Of a stretch of 64,000 nucleotides of DNA, positions 54,477 to 62,758 are shown piece after piece. The translations under genes were made by a program, and so were the position numbers. Origin of the DNA: Actinophytocola sp963826035 (GTDB taxonomy: Bacteria; Actinomycetota; Actinomycetes; Mycobacteriales; Pseudonocardiaceae); contig CAWGVZ010000015.1 in NCBI GenBank assembly GCA_963826035.1, forward strand, positions 310,001 through 374,000, read 5' to 3'. Numbering within the stretch: the first letter of the stretch is position 1; every line of letters starts with the position of its first letter. The notes under the pieces were generated by a model that worked only from the letters and a program-made list of their open reading frames with translations, did no database searches and was not told the origin of the DNA.

Positions 54477-54934
54477 GTCAGGAGGTCACGGTGTACCAGG
54501 CCAGGCCCCGCAAGATACGGATCCTGTCGGCGATCGTCGCGGTGGTCTTCGTGGCCGTGTTCACGGTGGTCGCCGTCCTGCTGCGCAACACCCCGACGGG
54601 CGTCTACTTCTACCTGTCCGACCAGATCGCCATGGTGTGCGTCGGCCTGCTGCTGGCGGCCGGCGCACTGATGTTCGGCCGGCCCCGGGTGCGCGCGGAC
54701 CTGTCGGGCGTCGAGGTGCGCAACATGCTCGGCTCCCGCAAGTACAGCTGGGACGAGATCGAGCACGTGAGCTTCCCGGAGAGTTCGGCGTGGGCGCGCC
54801 TGGAGCTGCCGGACGACGAGTACATCCCGGTCCTGGCGGTACAGGCCGTCGACGGCGAGCGAGCGGTGGTCGCCATGCGGGAGCTGCGCAGGTTGCGGCG
54901 GGAAGCTCTCGAAGCTTCTGAAGTTTCTGGGTGA
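54473..54934 (+). CDS. PH-domain membrane protein
   Basis: Protein of 153 residues. Two hydrophobic helices (about 21-41, AIVAVVFVAVFTVVAVLL, and 55-72, MVCVGLLLAAGALMFG) are followed by a bacterial PH-like beta domain with RADLSGVEVRNMLG, YSWDEIEHVSF and ARLELPDDEYIPVLAVQ. This matches the actinobacterial protein that regularly follows ribH (Rv1417-like). Its role is unknown. GTG overlaps ribH; the stop overlaps the next gene. Confidence 0.8.
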   Translation: MSQEVTVYQARPRKIRILSAIVAVVFVAVFTVVAVLLRNTPTGVYFYLSDQIAMVCVGLLLAAGALMFGRPRVRADLSGVEVRNMLGSRKYSWDEIEHVSFPESSAWARLELPDDEYIPVLAVQAVDGERAVVAMRELRRLRREALEASEVSG

Positions 54935-55269
54935 ACCCCTGGCTCCAGGTGGCGCTGTCCCTGGCGGTCGGTGTGGTCACGGCGAGTGCCGCCTTCTTCG
55001 GGGTGCGGATGACCGTGCGCGGCAACGACCGCGCCACCGAGCAGCGTGAGCTGGCCGCCCGCCGCGAGGAGTGGTGGCGCCGGTTCACCTGGGCCGCCGA
55101 GCTGTGTCTCGACGACGCCGAGCACAAGCGGGCGGCCGGGCTGACGCTGCTCGCGACTCTCGCTCAGTCAGAGCTTGCTCACCGTGAGGAGTGGTTGTTG
55201 CTCGACGCGTTCCAGGCGCGTGTACTGGACCCTGTGCTGCGGGAGGAGGCCGGACATGGCGACCGATGA
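54931..55269 (+). CDS. Small single-pass membrane protein
   Basis: Protein of 112 residues, unrecognised family. One N-terminal transmembrane helix (about 5-27, VALSLAVGVVTASAAFFGV), then a charged cytosolic helical region with EEWWRRFTWAAELCLDDAEH and RAAGLTLLATLAQSELA. It overlaps the PH-domain gene by 4 nt and the GGDEF-like gene by 14 nt, so the three are probably co-translated and may work together at the membrane. Confidence 0.7.
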   Translation: MNPWLQVALSLAVGVVTASAAFFGVRMTVRGNDRATEQRELAARREEWWRRFTWAAELCLDDAEHKRAAGLTLLATLAQSELAHREEWLLLDAFQARVLDPVLREEAGHGDR

Positions 55270-55870
55270 AGTCGTCGCCGCGGCACGGCTGCGCCTGCTG
55301 CTGGACGAGCGACTGGGCCGCGAGACGCCGCACGAGGTCATCCGACTGGCGGGCGGCGAGGCCCCTGATCAGCTGACGGTCGTGGTGGAGCTCGCCGAGT
55401 TCGAGGAGTCGGCGCAGGTTGCGCTGCGTGGGTATGCCGAGCAGGGCCTGGTCTCGTGGCTGTTGCGCATCGGCCTGGAGGCGGCCGGCGAGGAGGCCGT
55501 GCGGGAGGTCGGCAGGCTGCTGCTGGCCGAGTGCGGCCCGGCCGACCTGCTGTCCCGGCTGGGCGCCACCGAGTTCGTGGCGCTCGTGTCGAGGAACCCG
55601 AAGGACGGCGTCGGCATCGACGTCGCCGAGCGGATGCGCCGCGTGGTCGCCGAACACCCCTGGGTGACGCCTGTGCGGATCAACATCGGGGTGGCCGCCG
55701 CACCGCCGGACCAGCCGGTGTCGGTCGCGACCAGTCGCGCACGCGGCGCGATGGCCGTGGCTGCCGCGGGCGGCGGAAACCGGGTAGCGGCCGCCGAGCG
55801 GCAGAACCGGCCGGGCTCGCCGCCCCAGGGCGAGGGCTGGTCGATTCCGTCGCGCCGCAAGCGGCCCTGA
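55256..55870 (+). CDS. Degenerate GGDEF-domain protein
   Basis: Protein of 204 residues with no signal peptide. The order of blocks matches a GGDEF domain: VVVELAEFEE (place of the DxDxFK strand), AGEEAVREVGRLLLAECG (GDxxLRxVAxxL), LSRLGATEFVALVS (RxGGDEF), VRINIGVAA (TxSIGVA) and RGAMAVAAAGGGNRVAA (DxALYxAKxxGRNRV). The signature reads GATEF instead of GG(D/E)EF and the metal Asp is lost, so diguanylate cyclase activity is unlikely. It may bind nucleotide or be structural. Assignment is by eye. Confidence 0.6.
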   Translation: MATDEVVAAARLRLLLDERLGRETPHEVIRLAGGEAPDQLTVVVELAEFEESAQVALRGYAEQGLVSWLLRIGLEAAGEEAVREVGRLLLAECGPADLLSRLGATEFVALVSRNPKDGVGIDVAERMRRVVAEHPWVTPVRINIGVAAAPPDQPVSVATSRARGAMAVAAAGGGNRVAAAERQNRPGSPPQGEGWSIPSRRKRP

Positions 55871-55877
55871 GCCCTCA

Positions 55878-55923
55878 TGCAGGGAACGACGCCTTCACCG
55901 CGGTGAAGGCGTCGTTCCCTGCA
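55878..55923. terminator. 46-bp perfect palindrome between convergent operons
   Basis: The left half (55878-55900, starting TGCAGGGAACGACGCC) is an exact inverse of the right half, giving a 23-bp stem in either strand. It lies 7 nt after the GGDEF-like gene stop and 16 nt from the end of the convergent GH43 gene, so it can terminate both. The TGCAGGGA ends match the hairpin at 42945. Confidence 0.9.
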
Positions 55924-55939
55924 CGATCGTGCTGCCGGG

Positions 55940-57367
55940 TCAGCTGGTGACGCGGAAGGTGGCGTCGCTCCGGTCCGCCGTGGTGGCGATGGGGTCGAGC
56001 CGGAGGAGGTAGGCGTAGTGCCTGATGTACCGGTCAGGGACGTTGTAGGACTGGAAGGAGCTCCACGACGAGTCGGCCAGGCCGGCGACGCGGCGGAAGG
56101 TGGCGTCGGCGGCGAAGGTGGCTGATCCGTCGTTCGCGGCCAGCACGAAGTCGAAGCCCTGGTGCCGCAGGTAGTGGCCGGGGAAGTTGACCGACTCGAA
56201 CGAGACGGTGCCCGAGCCGGCAAGTCCGGGGACCAGGCGGAACTGCGCGTCCTGGGCCGGGCTGACGTTCGGGTCGATACGCACGTCGAAGTCGGCGTGC
56301 CGAACGTAGCGGTCCTGGAAGTTGTACGACTGCAGGCGGTTGACCGCTGTACTCGGCCAGCGGGCGCGCACGCGGCTGTCCTCGGCGGCTGTCAGGTTGA
56401 GGATCGAGCCGTGCCGCTTGCGGGTGCCGCCGAGGTGGTAGTCGGTGGCTCGGGTGAAGTTCTGGGTGCTGCCCAGGTTCATCGACGTCACCGGCAGGTA
56501 CCCGCGGCCGGTGGCGTACTGGTCCAGCCACAGCGCCCACCGGTCGCGGTCGTTGAACTTCATCCACATGGGACCTTCGACGTCGCGGCCGGTGAGACCC
56601 AGGTGGGACAGGTCCCCGAGCCTGGTCCAGGGCCCGAGGATCGAGTTGGCCGCCTCGATGGTGAGTTGGCCGTCGCCGGAGGCCCGGTAGTAGCGCCAAC
56701 CGCCCGCGCTGTTCGGCACCTCGACGATCTGGGTGTCGATGATGCCCTGGCTGCCGGGACGGTCGATGTAGATCTGAGGGGCGGTGACGGAGCGGAAGTC
56801 GGTGGTGCGCGCGTACCAGATCCGGTGCTTCCGCACGCCGTTCACGGTCGAGTTCGTTGCCCAGTAAAGGATGTACTGCCCGGTGGCCGGGTCGTGGACG
56901 GCTTCGGGCGCCCAGGCGTTGCCCGCTTGGGAGATGCCGCCCGCCACGGTGACCAGCCGAGGGCTCGACCAGTTCACCAGGTCGGTGCTCTCCCAGACCA
57001 CGAGCGAGGTGCTGCCGCGGTTCGCGGCGTCGTCCCACGACGTGCCGCTGCCGATCCGCAGGTCCGTCGCGACGATCCAGTACCGATCGCCGGCGGGTGA
57101 CCGGACGATGGCGGGGTCGCGGACCCCGCGCGTGCCGACCGTGGAGATGAGAACGGGTGAGCCGTTGTTCAGGTCCGTCCAACGTAGACCGTCGGTGCTG
57201 TGGGCGAGGTAGATCTGCTCGCCGGTCGCCGACTCGCCCGTGAAGTGCGCCATGAGGTACCCGGTGAACGGGCCGACGGCCGCCTGCGACGACGGGACCG
57301 TCCAGCCGGCGAGGAACAGGCAGGCGGTGGCGAGTACGGCCACGACCCGGGACAGAGCTCTGGACAC
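55940..57367 (-). CDS. Secreted GH43 glycosidase with C-terminal AbfB (CBM42) domain
   Basis: Protein of 475 residues. The signal peptide ends TVPSSQAAVG. The N-terminal five-bladed propeller (about 30-320) has RGVRDPAIVRSPAGDRYW with the GH43 Asp and WAPEAVHDPATGQYILYWA with the general-acid Glu region. The C-terminal domain (about 330-475) has the AbfB pattern: LQSYNFQDRYVRHADF, SVNFPGHYLRHQGF and QSYNVPDRYIRHYAY. AbfB binds arabinofuranose side chains, so arabinan or arabinoxylan is the likely target. GTG 57367 has GAAGGAG upstream. 11 nt from the next gene: one operon. Confidence 0.85.
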   Translation of the reverse strand: MSRALSRVVAVLATACLFLAGWTVPSSQAAVGPFTGYLMAHFTGESATGEQIYLAHSTDGLRWTDLNNGSPVLISTVGTRGVRDPAIVRSPAGDRYWIVATDLRIGSGTSWDDAANRGSTSLVVWESTDLVNWSSPRLVTVAGGISQAGNAWAPEAVHDPATGQYILYWATNSTVNGVRKHRIWYARTTDFRSVTAPQIYIDRPGSQGIIDTQIVEVPNSAGGWRYYRASGDGQLTIEAANSILGPWTRLGDLSHLGLTGRDVEGPMWMKFNDRDRWALWLDQYATGRGYLPVTSMNLGSTQNFTRATDYHLGGTRKRHGSILNLTAAEDSRVRARWPSTAVNRLQSYNFQDRYVRHADFDVRIDPNVSPAQDAQFRLVPGLAGSGTVSFESVNFPGHYLRHQGFDFVLAANDGSATFAADATFRRVAGLADSSWSSFQSYNVPDRYIRHYAYLLRLDPIATTADRSDATFRVTS

Positions 57368-57378
57368 GCGCGTCTCCT

Positions 57379-58773
57379 TCACAGGGTGGGCACGATCGGG
57401 CGGATGGTGCCGTCCGCGTTGAACTCCATCCGGTCGATGGTGACCTCGCGGTTGGTGCCGTTGCCGGCGGGCACGGCGAAGCGGTGGTACGCGATGTGCC
57501 AGGTGTCGGTCCCCGGTGCGCGCACCACGGAATGGTGGCCGGGGCCCTTGATACCGAGATCGAGCCGCTTCTGCAGAACGACGCCGTGCTTGGTCCACGG
57601 TCCGAGCGGGGTCGGCCCGGTGGCGTACGCGACGCGGTAGTCCTCGCTGCGGGTGTCGTTCTCCGACCACATGAAGTAGTAGGTGCCGCCCCGTTTCAGG
57701 ACGAACGCCGCCTCGTTGTACTCGGGCGGTGTGATGACGCGGACCCGGGCGGGGTCGAACGACACCATGTCGGGGTTCAGCGGCACGACCCTGGCCACGC
57801 CCTGCCCCCAGTACAGGTAGGACTGCCCGTCGTCGTCGGTGAACACCATCGGGTCGATCATCTGACCGGAGTACTGGCCGCTACGGATCAGCGGCCGGCC
57901 CAGCGCGTCGCGGAACGGTCCGGTGGGGGAGTCGGCGACCGCCACCCCGATGTGCTTGCCGGTGTCACCGCTCGCGAGCCCGCCGCTGAAGTACAGGTAG
58001 AAGCGGCCGTTCTTCGCCGCCACGGCCGGCGCCCACGCCGAGTTGTCCGCCCAGGACACGTCCGGCCCGTGGTCGAGGATCACGCCGTGGTCGGTCCAGT
58101 TCACGAGGTCGGGGGAGGAGAACGCCTTGTAGTAGGTGCCGCTCCAGCCCGCGTAACCGTCGGTGGTCGGATAGAGGTAGTAGCGCCCGTTGACGCTGGT
58201 GAGGTGTGGGTCGGCGAACAGGCCGGGGATGACCGGTCCCTTGTTCGTCCTGGGCGCCCACGGCGCCGTGAGCCGGAACGAGCTGTCGGCCCGGAAGAGC
58301 GCGGTGTCGGCGTAGGTGTCCAGCCACAACCCGCGGTCACGGTGCCGGATCCGCCTGCTCGGGTAGTTGTGGGAGACGAGCGACACCGACCCGGCGACGG
58401 AGCCGTCCACCGCGCAGAACGTGGCGTCCGCCCGGAAGGTCGGGTCGCCGGTGTTGGCGTCGACGCGCAGCCGCCAGTCCCGGTGCCGCAGGAACCGCCC
58501 GTCCCTGGTCTGCAACGAATAGCAGGACGGCGAGGCCAGGCCGTTCACGACCGTGAAGGTCGCGTCCAGCTTGGTCTGCTGGCCGCTGCCCGCCGCCACG
58601 GGGTCGAGGCGGCCGAGGGAGTCCTGGTGGCGCAGGTAGGAGCCCGCGTAGTTGACCGACTCGAGGGACCGGGCACCGGCCGGCAGCGTCGCCGCGGCCG
58701 CCGGGACGCTCGGCAGCACCGTCAGGAGACCGGTGGACAGCGTGAGCACCGCGAGGACCGGAGGAATGCGCAT
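57379..58773 (-). CDS. Secreted GH43 glycosidase with N-terminal AbfB (CBM42) domain
   Basis: Protein of 464 residues with signal peptide (VLPSVPAAAA). The AbfB domain comes first here (about 35-170: LESVNYAGSYLRHQD, FLRHRDWRLRVD, SHNYPSRRIRHRD). The GH43 domain follows, with IPGLFADPHLTSVNGRYYLY (catalytic Asp), NSAWAPAVAAKNGRFYLYF and NEAAFVLKRGGTYYFMWSE with the acid Glu. The domain order is the reverse of its neighbour, and the two probably act on the same arabinosyl polymer. ATG 58773 is preferred to GTG 58776. Upstream LacI-type operators suggest sugar-induced control. Confidence 0.87.
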   Translation of the reverse strand: MRIPPVLAVLTLSTGLLTVLPSVPAAAATLPAGARSLESVNYAGSYLRHQDSLGRLDPVAAGSGQQTKLDATFTVVNGLASPSCYSLQTRDGRFLRHRDWRLRVDANTGDPTFRADATFCAVDGSVAGSVSLVSHNYPSRRIRHRDRGLWLDTYADTALFRADSSFRLTAPWAPRTNKGPVIPGLFADPHLTSVNGRYYLYPTTDGYAGWSGTYYKAFSSPDLVNWTDHGVILDHGPDVSWADNSAWAPAVAAKNGRFYLYFSGGLASGDTGKHIGVAVADSPTGPFRDALGRPLIRSGQYSGQMIDPMVFTDDDGQSYLYWGQGVARVVPLNPDMVSFDPARVRVITPPEYNEAAFVLKRGGTYYFMWSENDTRSEDYRVAYATGPTPLGPWTKHGVVLQKRLDLGIKGPGHHSVVRAPGTDTWHIAYHRFAVPAGNGTNREVTIDRMEFNADGTIRPIVPTL

Positions 58774-58845
58774 CACATGACTCCCGTGCTATGGCCGAGG
58801 ACCCCGTCCGACGAGTCATCGCGATGCCGGCGTTGGATCGCAGGA

Positions 58846-58859
58846 TGTTATCGCTAACA
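58846..58859 (-). promoter_or_regulatory. LacI-type operator 1
   Basis: TGTTATCGCTAACA is an inverted repeat with central CG, the hallmark of LacI-family sites, 73 nt upstream of the GH43 operon start. Confidence 0.65.
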
Positions 58860-58909
58860 GAAGTAGGTGCGAGCGAGATAGCGCAAATGGCAGCGGGGTC
58901 ACTCGGGCG

Positions 58910-58923
58910 TGTTAACGTTAACA
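58910..58923 (-). promoter_or_regulatory. LacI-type operator 2
   Basis: TGTTAACGTTAACA is a perfect 14-bp palindrome, 64 bp from operator 1, a spacing compatible with cooperative binding or looping. No LacI-family gene is in the window. Confidence 0.7.
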
Positions 58924-59192
58924 TGCCCTGGAGGTGCATTCAACCCCCCAGTGTTCGGAAGTCTGAAACGAGGCACGCGCGCGGTGCCGGAGGGTCAGCT
59001 GTCGGTATTGATCCGATCGCAACTGGCGATATAACATGTTCTACTAGCTGCGCGTGATGGAAGCTCTCCTGGCGGCCACAATGGTGCCCTCGAGGGTTTC
59101 ATTGCGCTCGTCACGGCTGTCATCTGATGCTAGAACGGGTTCTATCTCAGTCATGGACGTCCATTCCCGTTCCCCATGGGAGTAGCCAGATC
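58924..59192. other. Divergent regulatory region between GH43 operon and GH5 gene
   Basis: No gene is supported here. TAGAAC-GG-GTTCTA at 59131-59144 is a perfect inverted repeat about 50 nt before the GH5 start and may be its operator. AACATGTT (59033-59040) is a shorter palindrome. The region is more AT-rich than its surroundings, as expected for promoters. Confidence 0.5.
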
Positions 59193-61040
59193 ATGAAGCG
59201 CCGTGCCTTTCTGCTGCCCCTGGTCGCCGTGCTCCTGCTGGCGGTGATCGGCGTTCCCGCCGGCTCCCACGCCGCCGAGCGGGCACCGTTCGACGGCTCG
59301 GAACTCCGCGTATCGGACGGCACCTTCCGGGACGAGTTCGGGCGGGAGGTGGTCCTGCGCGGGTTCAACATCTCCGGTGAGGCGAAGCTGGCCGAGAACC
59401 GCGGGCTGCCGTTCGCCAGCGTGGCCGACGCTCGGTCCTCGGCCGCTGCCCTGCGCCGCCTGACCGGCGCCAACGCCGTGCGGTTCCTGCTGACGTGGGC
59501 CTGGGTCGAACCGCGGCCGAAGCAGATCGACTACGCCTATCTCGGCCGGGTGGCCGAGCAGATCACCGCGTTCACCGACGCCGGGATCCGGGTCTTCCTG
59601 GACTTTCATCAGGACCTGTACTCGCGGTACCTGTTCCACCAGGGCAGTTGGTACACCGGAGACGGCGCGCCCGAGTGGGTGGTGCGCGCCGGTAACTACC
59701 CCACGGAGTCGTGTGGCCTGTGTTCCCACTGGGGCCAGAACATGAAGAACAACAAGGCCGTCACCCGAGCGGTGTACGACTTCTGGCACAACCGCGAGCT
59801 GTCCACGGCCGCCGGGCCCGTCCGGATCCGGGACGAGTTCCTCTACCAGGCGGGCGAGACCATGCGGTACCTCAGGTCGACACTGTCGGCTTCGGCGTTC
59901 CGCCAGATCGTCGGGGTCGACCCGCTCAACGAGCCCTACGCCGGCGAGTACGACTCCGGACAGAACGGTCCAGCGTGGGAACGAGACCTCCTCTGGCCGT
60001 TCTACCAGCAGTTCCGCCAGCGGATGGACGCGTCGGGCTGGGCCGCGAAGGCCGCGTTCGTGGAACCGCTGGTGTTCTGGAACCTCAACGTGTCGTTCTT
60101 CGCCGAGCCCGGCGGGCTCACGGAGATCCCGGCACTCGGGGACCGGTACGTGTTCAACTCGCACTTCTACGACGCCGCCGCGCAGTCCGGCATCCTCAAG
60201 CCGGGCAAGCCCGGTAACGGGGAGTACGTAGTGGACATCGGCCGGATCCGGGACCGTGCCACGGCTTTGGGCAGCCCCGCGATCGTCTCCGAGTACGGGC
60301 ATCCGATCGCCGGCTACACCTCCGACAAGGCACCGACCATGCTGAAGGCCATGTACCAGTCGCTGGACTCGCGGCTCTCGGGCGGCAACTGGTGGGCGCG
60401 CGCGGCCTCCTCGGGCTCGGCCGTGTCCGGCACCCAATGGCACTGGGACATCTACTACGGCCGGCACCACGAGCTGATGAACGACAACCCGGACAAGGTG
60501 ATGACCGAGGGCGACGCCATGAACAACGAGCACTTCTCGGCCGTTCGGCTGGCCGACGACGGCACGGCCGTGCTCACTGTGGACGATCGGCTGGTCGACC
60601 GGCTCTTCCCGCGCGCGGTCGCCGGTGACACGCTCGCGTTCACCTACGAGGACCGGGCCAGGGACGGCAGCACGGTGCTGACCTGGAACCAGATTCCGTC
60701 GTCGATGCCCGCCGTGCGGTCGCTGGTCGGGACCGGCCAGTACGGGGTGCTGGCGTGGCGGTCGAACGGCGGCGGCGCGCCCACCGAACTGCATCTGCCG
60801 TTCGACCCGGCGAGGACCACTGTGGTGAGTGACCTGGGTACGGTCACCGGCCCGCCGAGCTCGGGACCGATCGCCGTGGCCCCGGAACCGGGCCCATCCG
60901 GCGTCAACCGGCTCCTGCTGTCCACACCGGACAGCGGGTCGGTCCACTTCGCCCTCGTGTCGGACACCCCGGCGACACCGGCAGCCCGGAACGCGGCGTT
61001 GGCCGAACTCACCACGTGGGCGGCCGGGCAGTTCGAGTGA
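59193..61040 (+). CDS. Secreted GH5 endoglycoceramidase-like hydrolase
   Basis: Protein of 615 residues. Signal peptide MKRRAFLLPLVAVLLLAVIG... ends near SHAAE. The GH5 barrel starts VVLRGFNISGEAKL, with FLLTWAWVEPRP, VFLDFHQDLYSRYLF, VDPLNEPYAG (acid/base Glu) and IVSEYGHPIAG (nucleophile Glu). The HQDxYS motif and GAPEWV match endoglycoceramidases, which cut glycans from glycosphingolipids or related steryl glycosides. A C-terminal beta domain of about 150 residues follows. GGGAG precedes ATG 59193. Confidence 0.85.
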   Translation: MKRRAFLLPLVAVLLLAVIGVPAGSHAAERAPFDGSELRVSDGTFRDEFGREVVLRGFNISGEAKLAENRGLPFASVADARSSAAALRRLTGANAVRFLLTWAWVEPRPKQIDYAYLGRVAEQITAFTDAGIRVFLDFHQDLYSRYLFHQGSWYTGDGAPEWVVRAGNYPTESCGLCSHWGQNMKNNKAVTRAVYDFWHNRELSTAAGPVRIRDEFLYQAGETMRYLRSTLSASAFRQIVGVDPLNEPYAGEYDSGQNGPAWERDLLWPFYQQFRQRMDASGWAAKAAFVEPLVFWNLNVSFFAEPGGLTEIPALGDRYVFNSHFYDAAAQSGILKPGKPGNGEYVVDIGRIRDRATALGSPAIVSEYGHPIAGYTSDKAPTMLKAMYQSLDSRLSGGNWWARAASSGSAVSGTQWHWDIYYGRHHELMNDNPDKVMTEGDAMNNEHFSAVRLADDGTAVLTVDDRLVDRLFPRAVAGDTLAFTYEDRARDGSTVLTWNQIPSSMPAVRSLVGTGQYGVLAWRSNGGGAPTELHLPFDPARTTVVSDLGTVTGPPSSGPIAVAPEPGPSGVNRLLLSTPDSGSVHFALVSDTPATPAARNAALAELTTWAAGQFE

Positions 61041-61120
61041 TCCAGATTGAACCGTTCGAGTGGCGGGTGCGTAGCAACTGGTGATGAGATGTCTGCCCGA
61101 GAGATCGAGGAGGACCCCGG

Positions 61121-61573
61121 TTGACTGCCGTCGAACCCACCACGCCCCGTTCCGACCTGAAGTCCCGCCGTACCGTGCTGTGCGGGCTCGCCGTGTCGTT
61201 GCTCGCGCCCGGTGCGCTGGTGGCCGCGTGTAGCGACGACTCCGGTTCGTCCCCGGTCACCGAGAACGATGACAGCGGCGGCTCGGGCAATCTCGCCGCG
61301 TTGACCGACGTGCCCGACGGCGGTGGCCTGGTGGTCGAGTCGCCGGACGAGCAGATCCTGCTGGTCCGCGCCGGTGAGCAGGTCAAGGCGTACAACGCCG
61401 CCTGCACCCACCAGGGCACGATCGTCGACGCGCCGGTCGACGGCGTCGCCACCTGCCCGAACCACGGCAGCCAGTTCAAAATGGAGGACGGGGCGGCCGT
61501 GAAGGGCCCGGCCACGTCGCCGTTGGCCGAGGTCGCCGTCCGGGTGGAGAACGGTCAGATCGTCCGCGCCTGA
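61121..61573 (+). CDS. Rieske [2Fe-2S] lipoprotein
   Basis: Protein of 150 residues. The N-terminus has a twin-arginine-like SRRTVLCG stretch, a hydrophobic core and the lipobox LVAAC, suggesting a Tat-exported lipoprotein. The Rieske cluster motifs are CTHQG and CPNHGSQF (C-x-H and C-x2-H). The electron-transfer partner is unknown. TTG 61121 follows GAGGAGG. A hairpin follows the stop. Confidence 0.85.
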   Translation: MTAVEPTTPRSDLKSRRTVLCGLAVSLLAPGALVAACSDDSGSSPVTENDDSGGSGNLAALTDVPDGGGLVVESPDEQILLVRAGEQVKAYNAACTHQGTIVDAPVDGVATCPNHGSQFKMEDGAAVKGPATSPLAEVAVRVENGQIVRA

Positions 61574-61586
61574 GCACATTGTCGTG

Positions 61587-61620
61587 AGCCGAACGGCGAA
61601 CATGAGAGCCGTTCGGCTTA
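61587..61620 (+). terminator. Hairpin terminator after the Rieske gene
   Basis: AGCCGAACGGC and GCCGTTCGGCT form a perfect 11-bp stem with a 10-nt loop, followed by TATA. Confidence 0.7.
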
Positions 61621-61643
61621 TAGCCAGTGGTGTTACCGCTTCG

Positions 61644-61649
61644 TAGAGT
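61644..61649 (+). promoter_or_regulatory. -10 element of a leaderless SGNH hydrolase promoter
   Basis: TAGAGT ends 6 nt before ATG 61656 with no ribosome binding site between. Confidence 0.5.
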
Positions 61650-61655
61650 GATGGC

Positions 61656-62672
61656 ATGCGGCGAATTCTCGGTACAACACTGGCGTTGTTACTGGTAGGC
61701 GGCCTGGCGACGAGCCCGGCCGCCGTGGCGCAGGACGACCGCGAGACGGCCGTCGTCTCGCTCGGCGACAGCGCGATCTCCGGCGAGGGCGCCGGCAACT
61801 ACGAGCCCGGCACCAGGGGCGAGAACGGCAACTGGTGCCACCGCTCGGCCAACGCGCTCGTCCACCGGACGGCGGTGGCCGCCCGGACCATCAACCTGGC
61901 CTGCTCGGGCGCCGACTCGGCGAACGTCTCGCTGGCTGACACCACCCACTACACGGAGGGCTCCCAGGCCCGCCGGCTCATCGCGGTGGCGCAGCAGTAC
62001 CGCGTCACGACCGTCATCGTGCAGGTAGGGGCCAACGACGAGCCGGCCTTCGCCGACACGATCCTCGACTGCATCTCCCGCTGGCTGAACCCGTTCGGCT
62101 CCGGCTGTGCCTCCAGGCTGCGCACCGAGTGGCCGCAACGACTGGCGGCCATGGCGCCACGCGTGGTGACCGCGCTGGCCGACGTCAAGTCCGCCATGTC
62201 GCAGGCCGGCTACGCCAACGGTTCCTACAACCTGGTGCTCACCTCGTACGCGTCCCCGCTGACCGAGAAGATGGACGAGATCCTCCACGGTCCGCAGGGC
62301 TGCCCGTTCCGGCTTTCGGATGCTCGCTACGGCCGCACGGAGGCGGTCCCGCAGTTCAACGAGGCCCTGCGTGGGGTCGCGAACAGCGCCGGCGTGAAGT
62401 TCCTGGACTTCTCCCGCGCGACCGAGAACCGCGAGGCCTGCTCCGGCTACGGCAACTCCTCGACCGAATGGCAGAACCGCATCACGGTCGACCCGTGGGC
62501 GTGGGTGCACGGTGGCCTCGACGCCATCGGCATCCACCTGGCCCAGGAGTCCTTCCACCCGAACGCGCGCGGCCACGCGCAACTGGGCCGCTGTGTGACC
62601 GAGTTCGTGGCGTCGGGACGGAGTTCCGCGGCGTGCCTGGCCGGCGCGGACGGAAACCTCCACGCCACCTGA
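61656..62672 (+). CDS. Secreted SGNH/GDSL hydrolase
   Basis: Protein of 338 residues with signal peptide (ALLLVGGLATSPAAVA). SGNH blocks: VVSLGDSAISGEGAGNY (nucleophile Ser), CSGADSANV (Gly), VGANDEPAFADTI (Asn) and SFHPNARGHAQLG (catalytic His). Several Cys suggest disulfides. Esterase or lipase activity is expected; substrate unknown. A terminator hairpin follows. Confidence 0.88.
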   Translation: MRRILGTTLALLLVGGLATSPAAVAQDDRETAVVSLGDSAISGEGAGNYEPGTRGENGNWCHRSANALVHRTAVAARTINLACSGADSANVSLADTTHYTEGSQARRLIAVAQQYRVTTVIVQVGANDEPAFADTILDCISRWLNPFGSGCASRLRTEWPQRLAAMAPRVVTALADVKSAMSQAGYANGSYNLVLTSYASPLTEKMDEILHGPQGCPFRLSDARYGRTEAVPQFNEALRGVANSAGVKFLDFSRATENREACSGYGNSSTEWQNRITVDPWAWVHGGLDAIGIHLAQESFHPNARGHAQLGRCVTEFVASGRSSAACLAGADGNLHAT

Positions 62673-62699
62673 TATCACTCCCTGCACACCTGATCCGTT

Positions 62700-62738
62700 G
62701 GGGTGGATCTCCCCGTGTCCACTCGGGAGATCCACCCC
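62700..62738 (+). terminator. 14-bp hairpin after the SGNH hydrolase
   Basis: GGGGTGGATCTCCC and GGGAGATCCACCCC are perfect complements around an 11-nt loop, ending 8 nt before the next gene's -10 element. Confidence 0.8.
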
Positions 62739-62746
62739 CACGGGCT

Positions 62747-62752
62747 TACGGT
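62747..62752 (+). promoter_or_regulatory. -10 element of a leaderless DUF5753 gene promoter
   Basis: TACGGT ends 6 nt before ATG 62759; no Shine-Dalgarno sequence is present. Confidence 0.45.
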
Positions 62753-62758
62753 GCGGAC

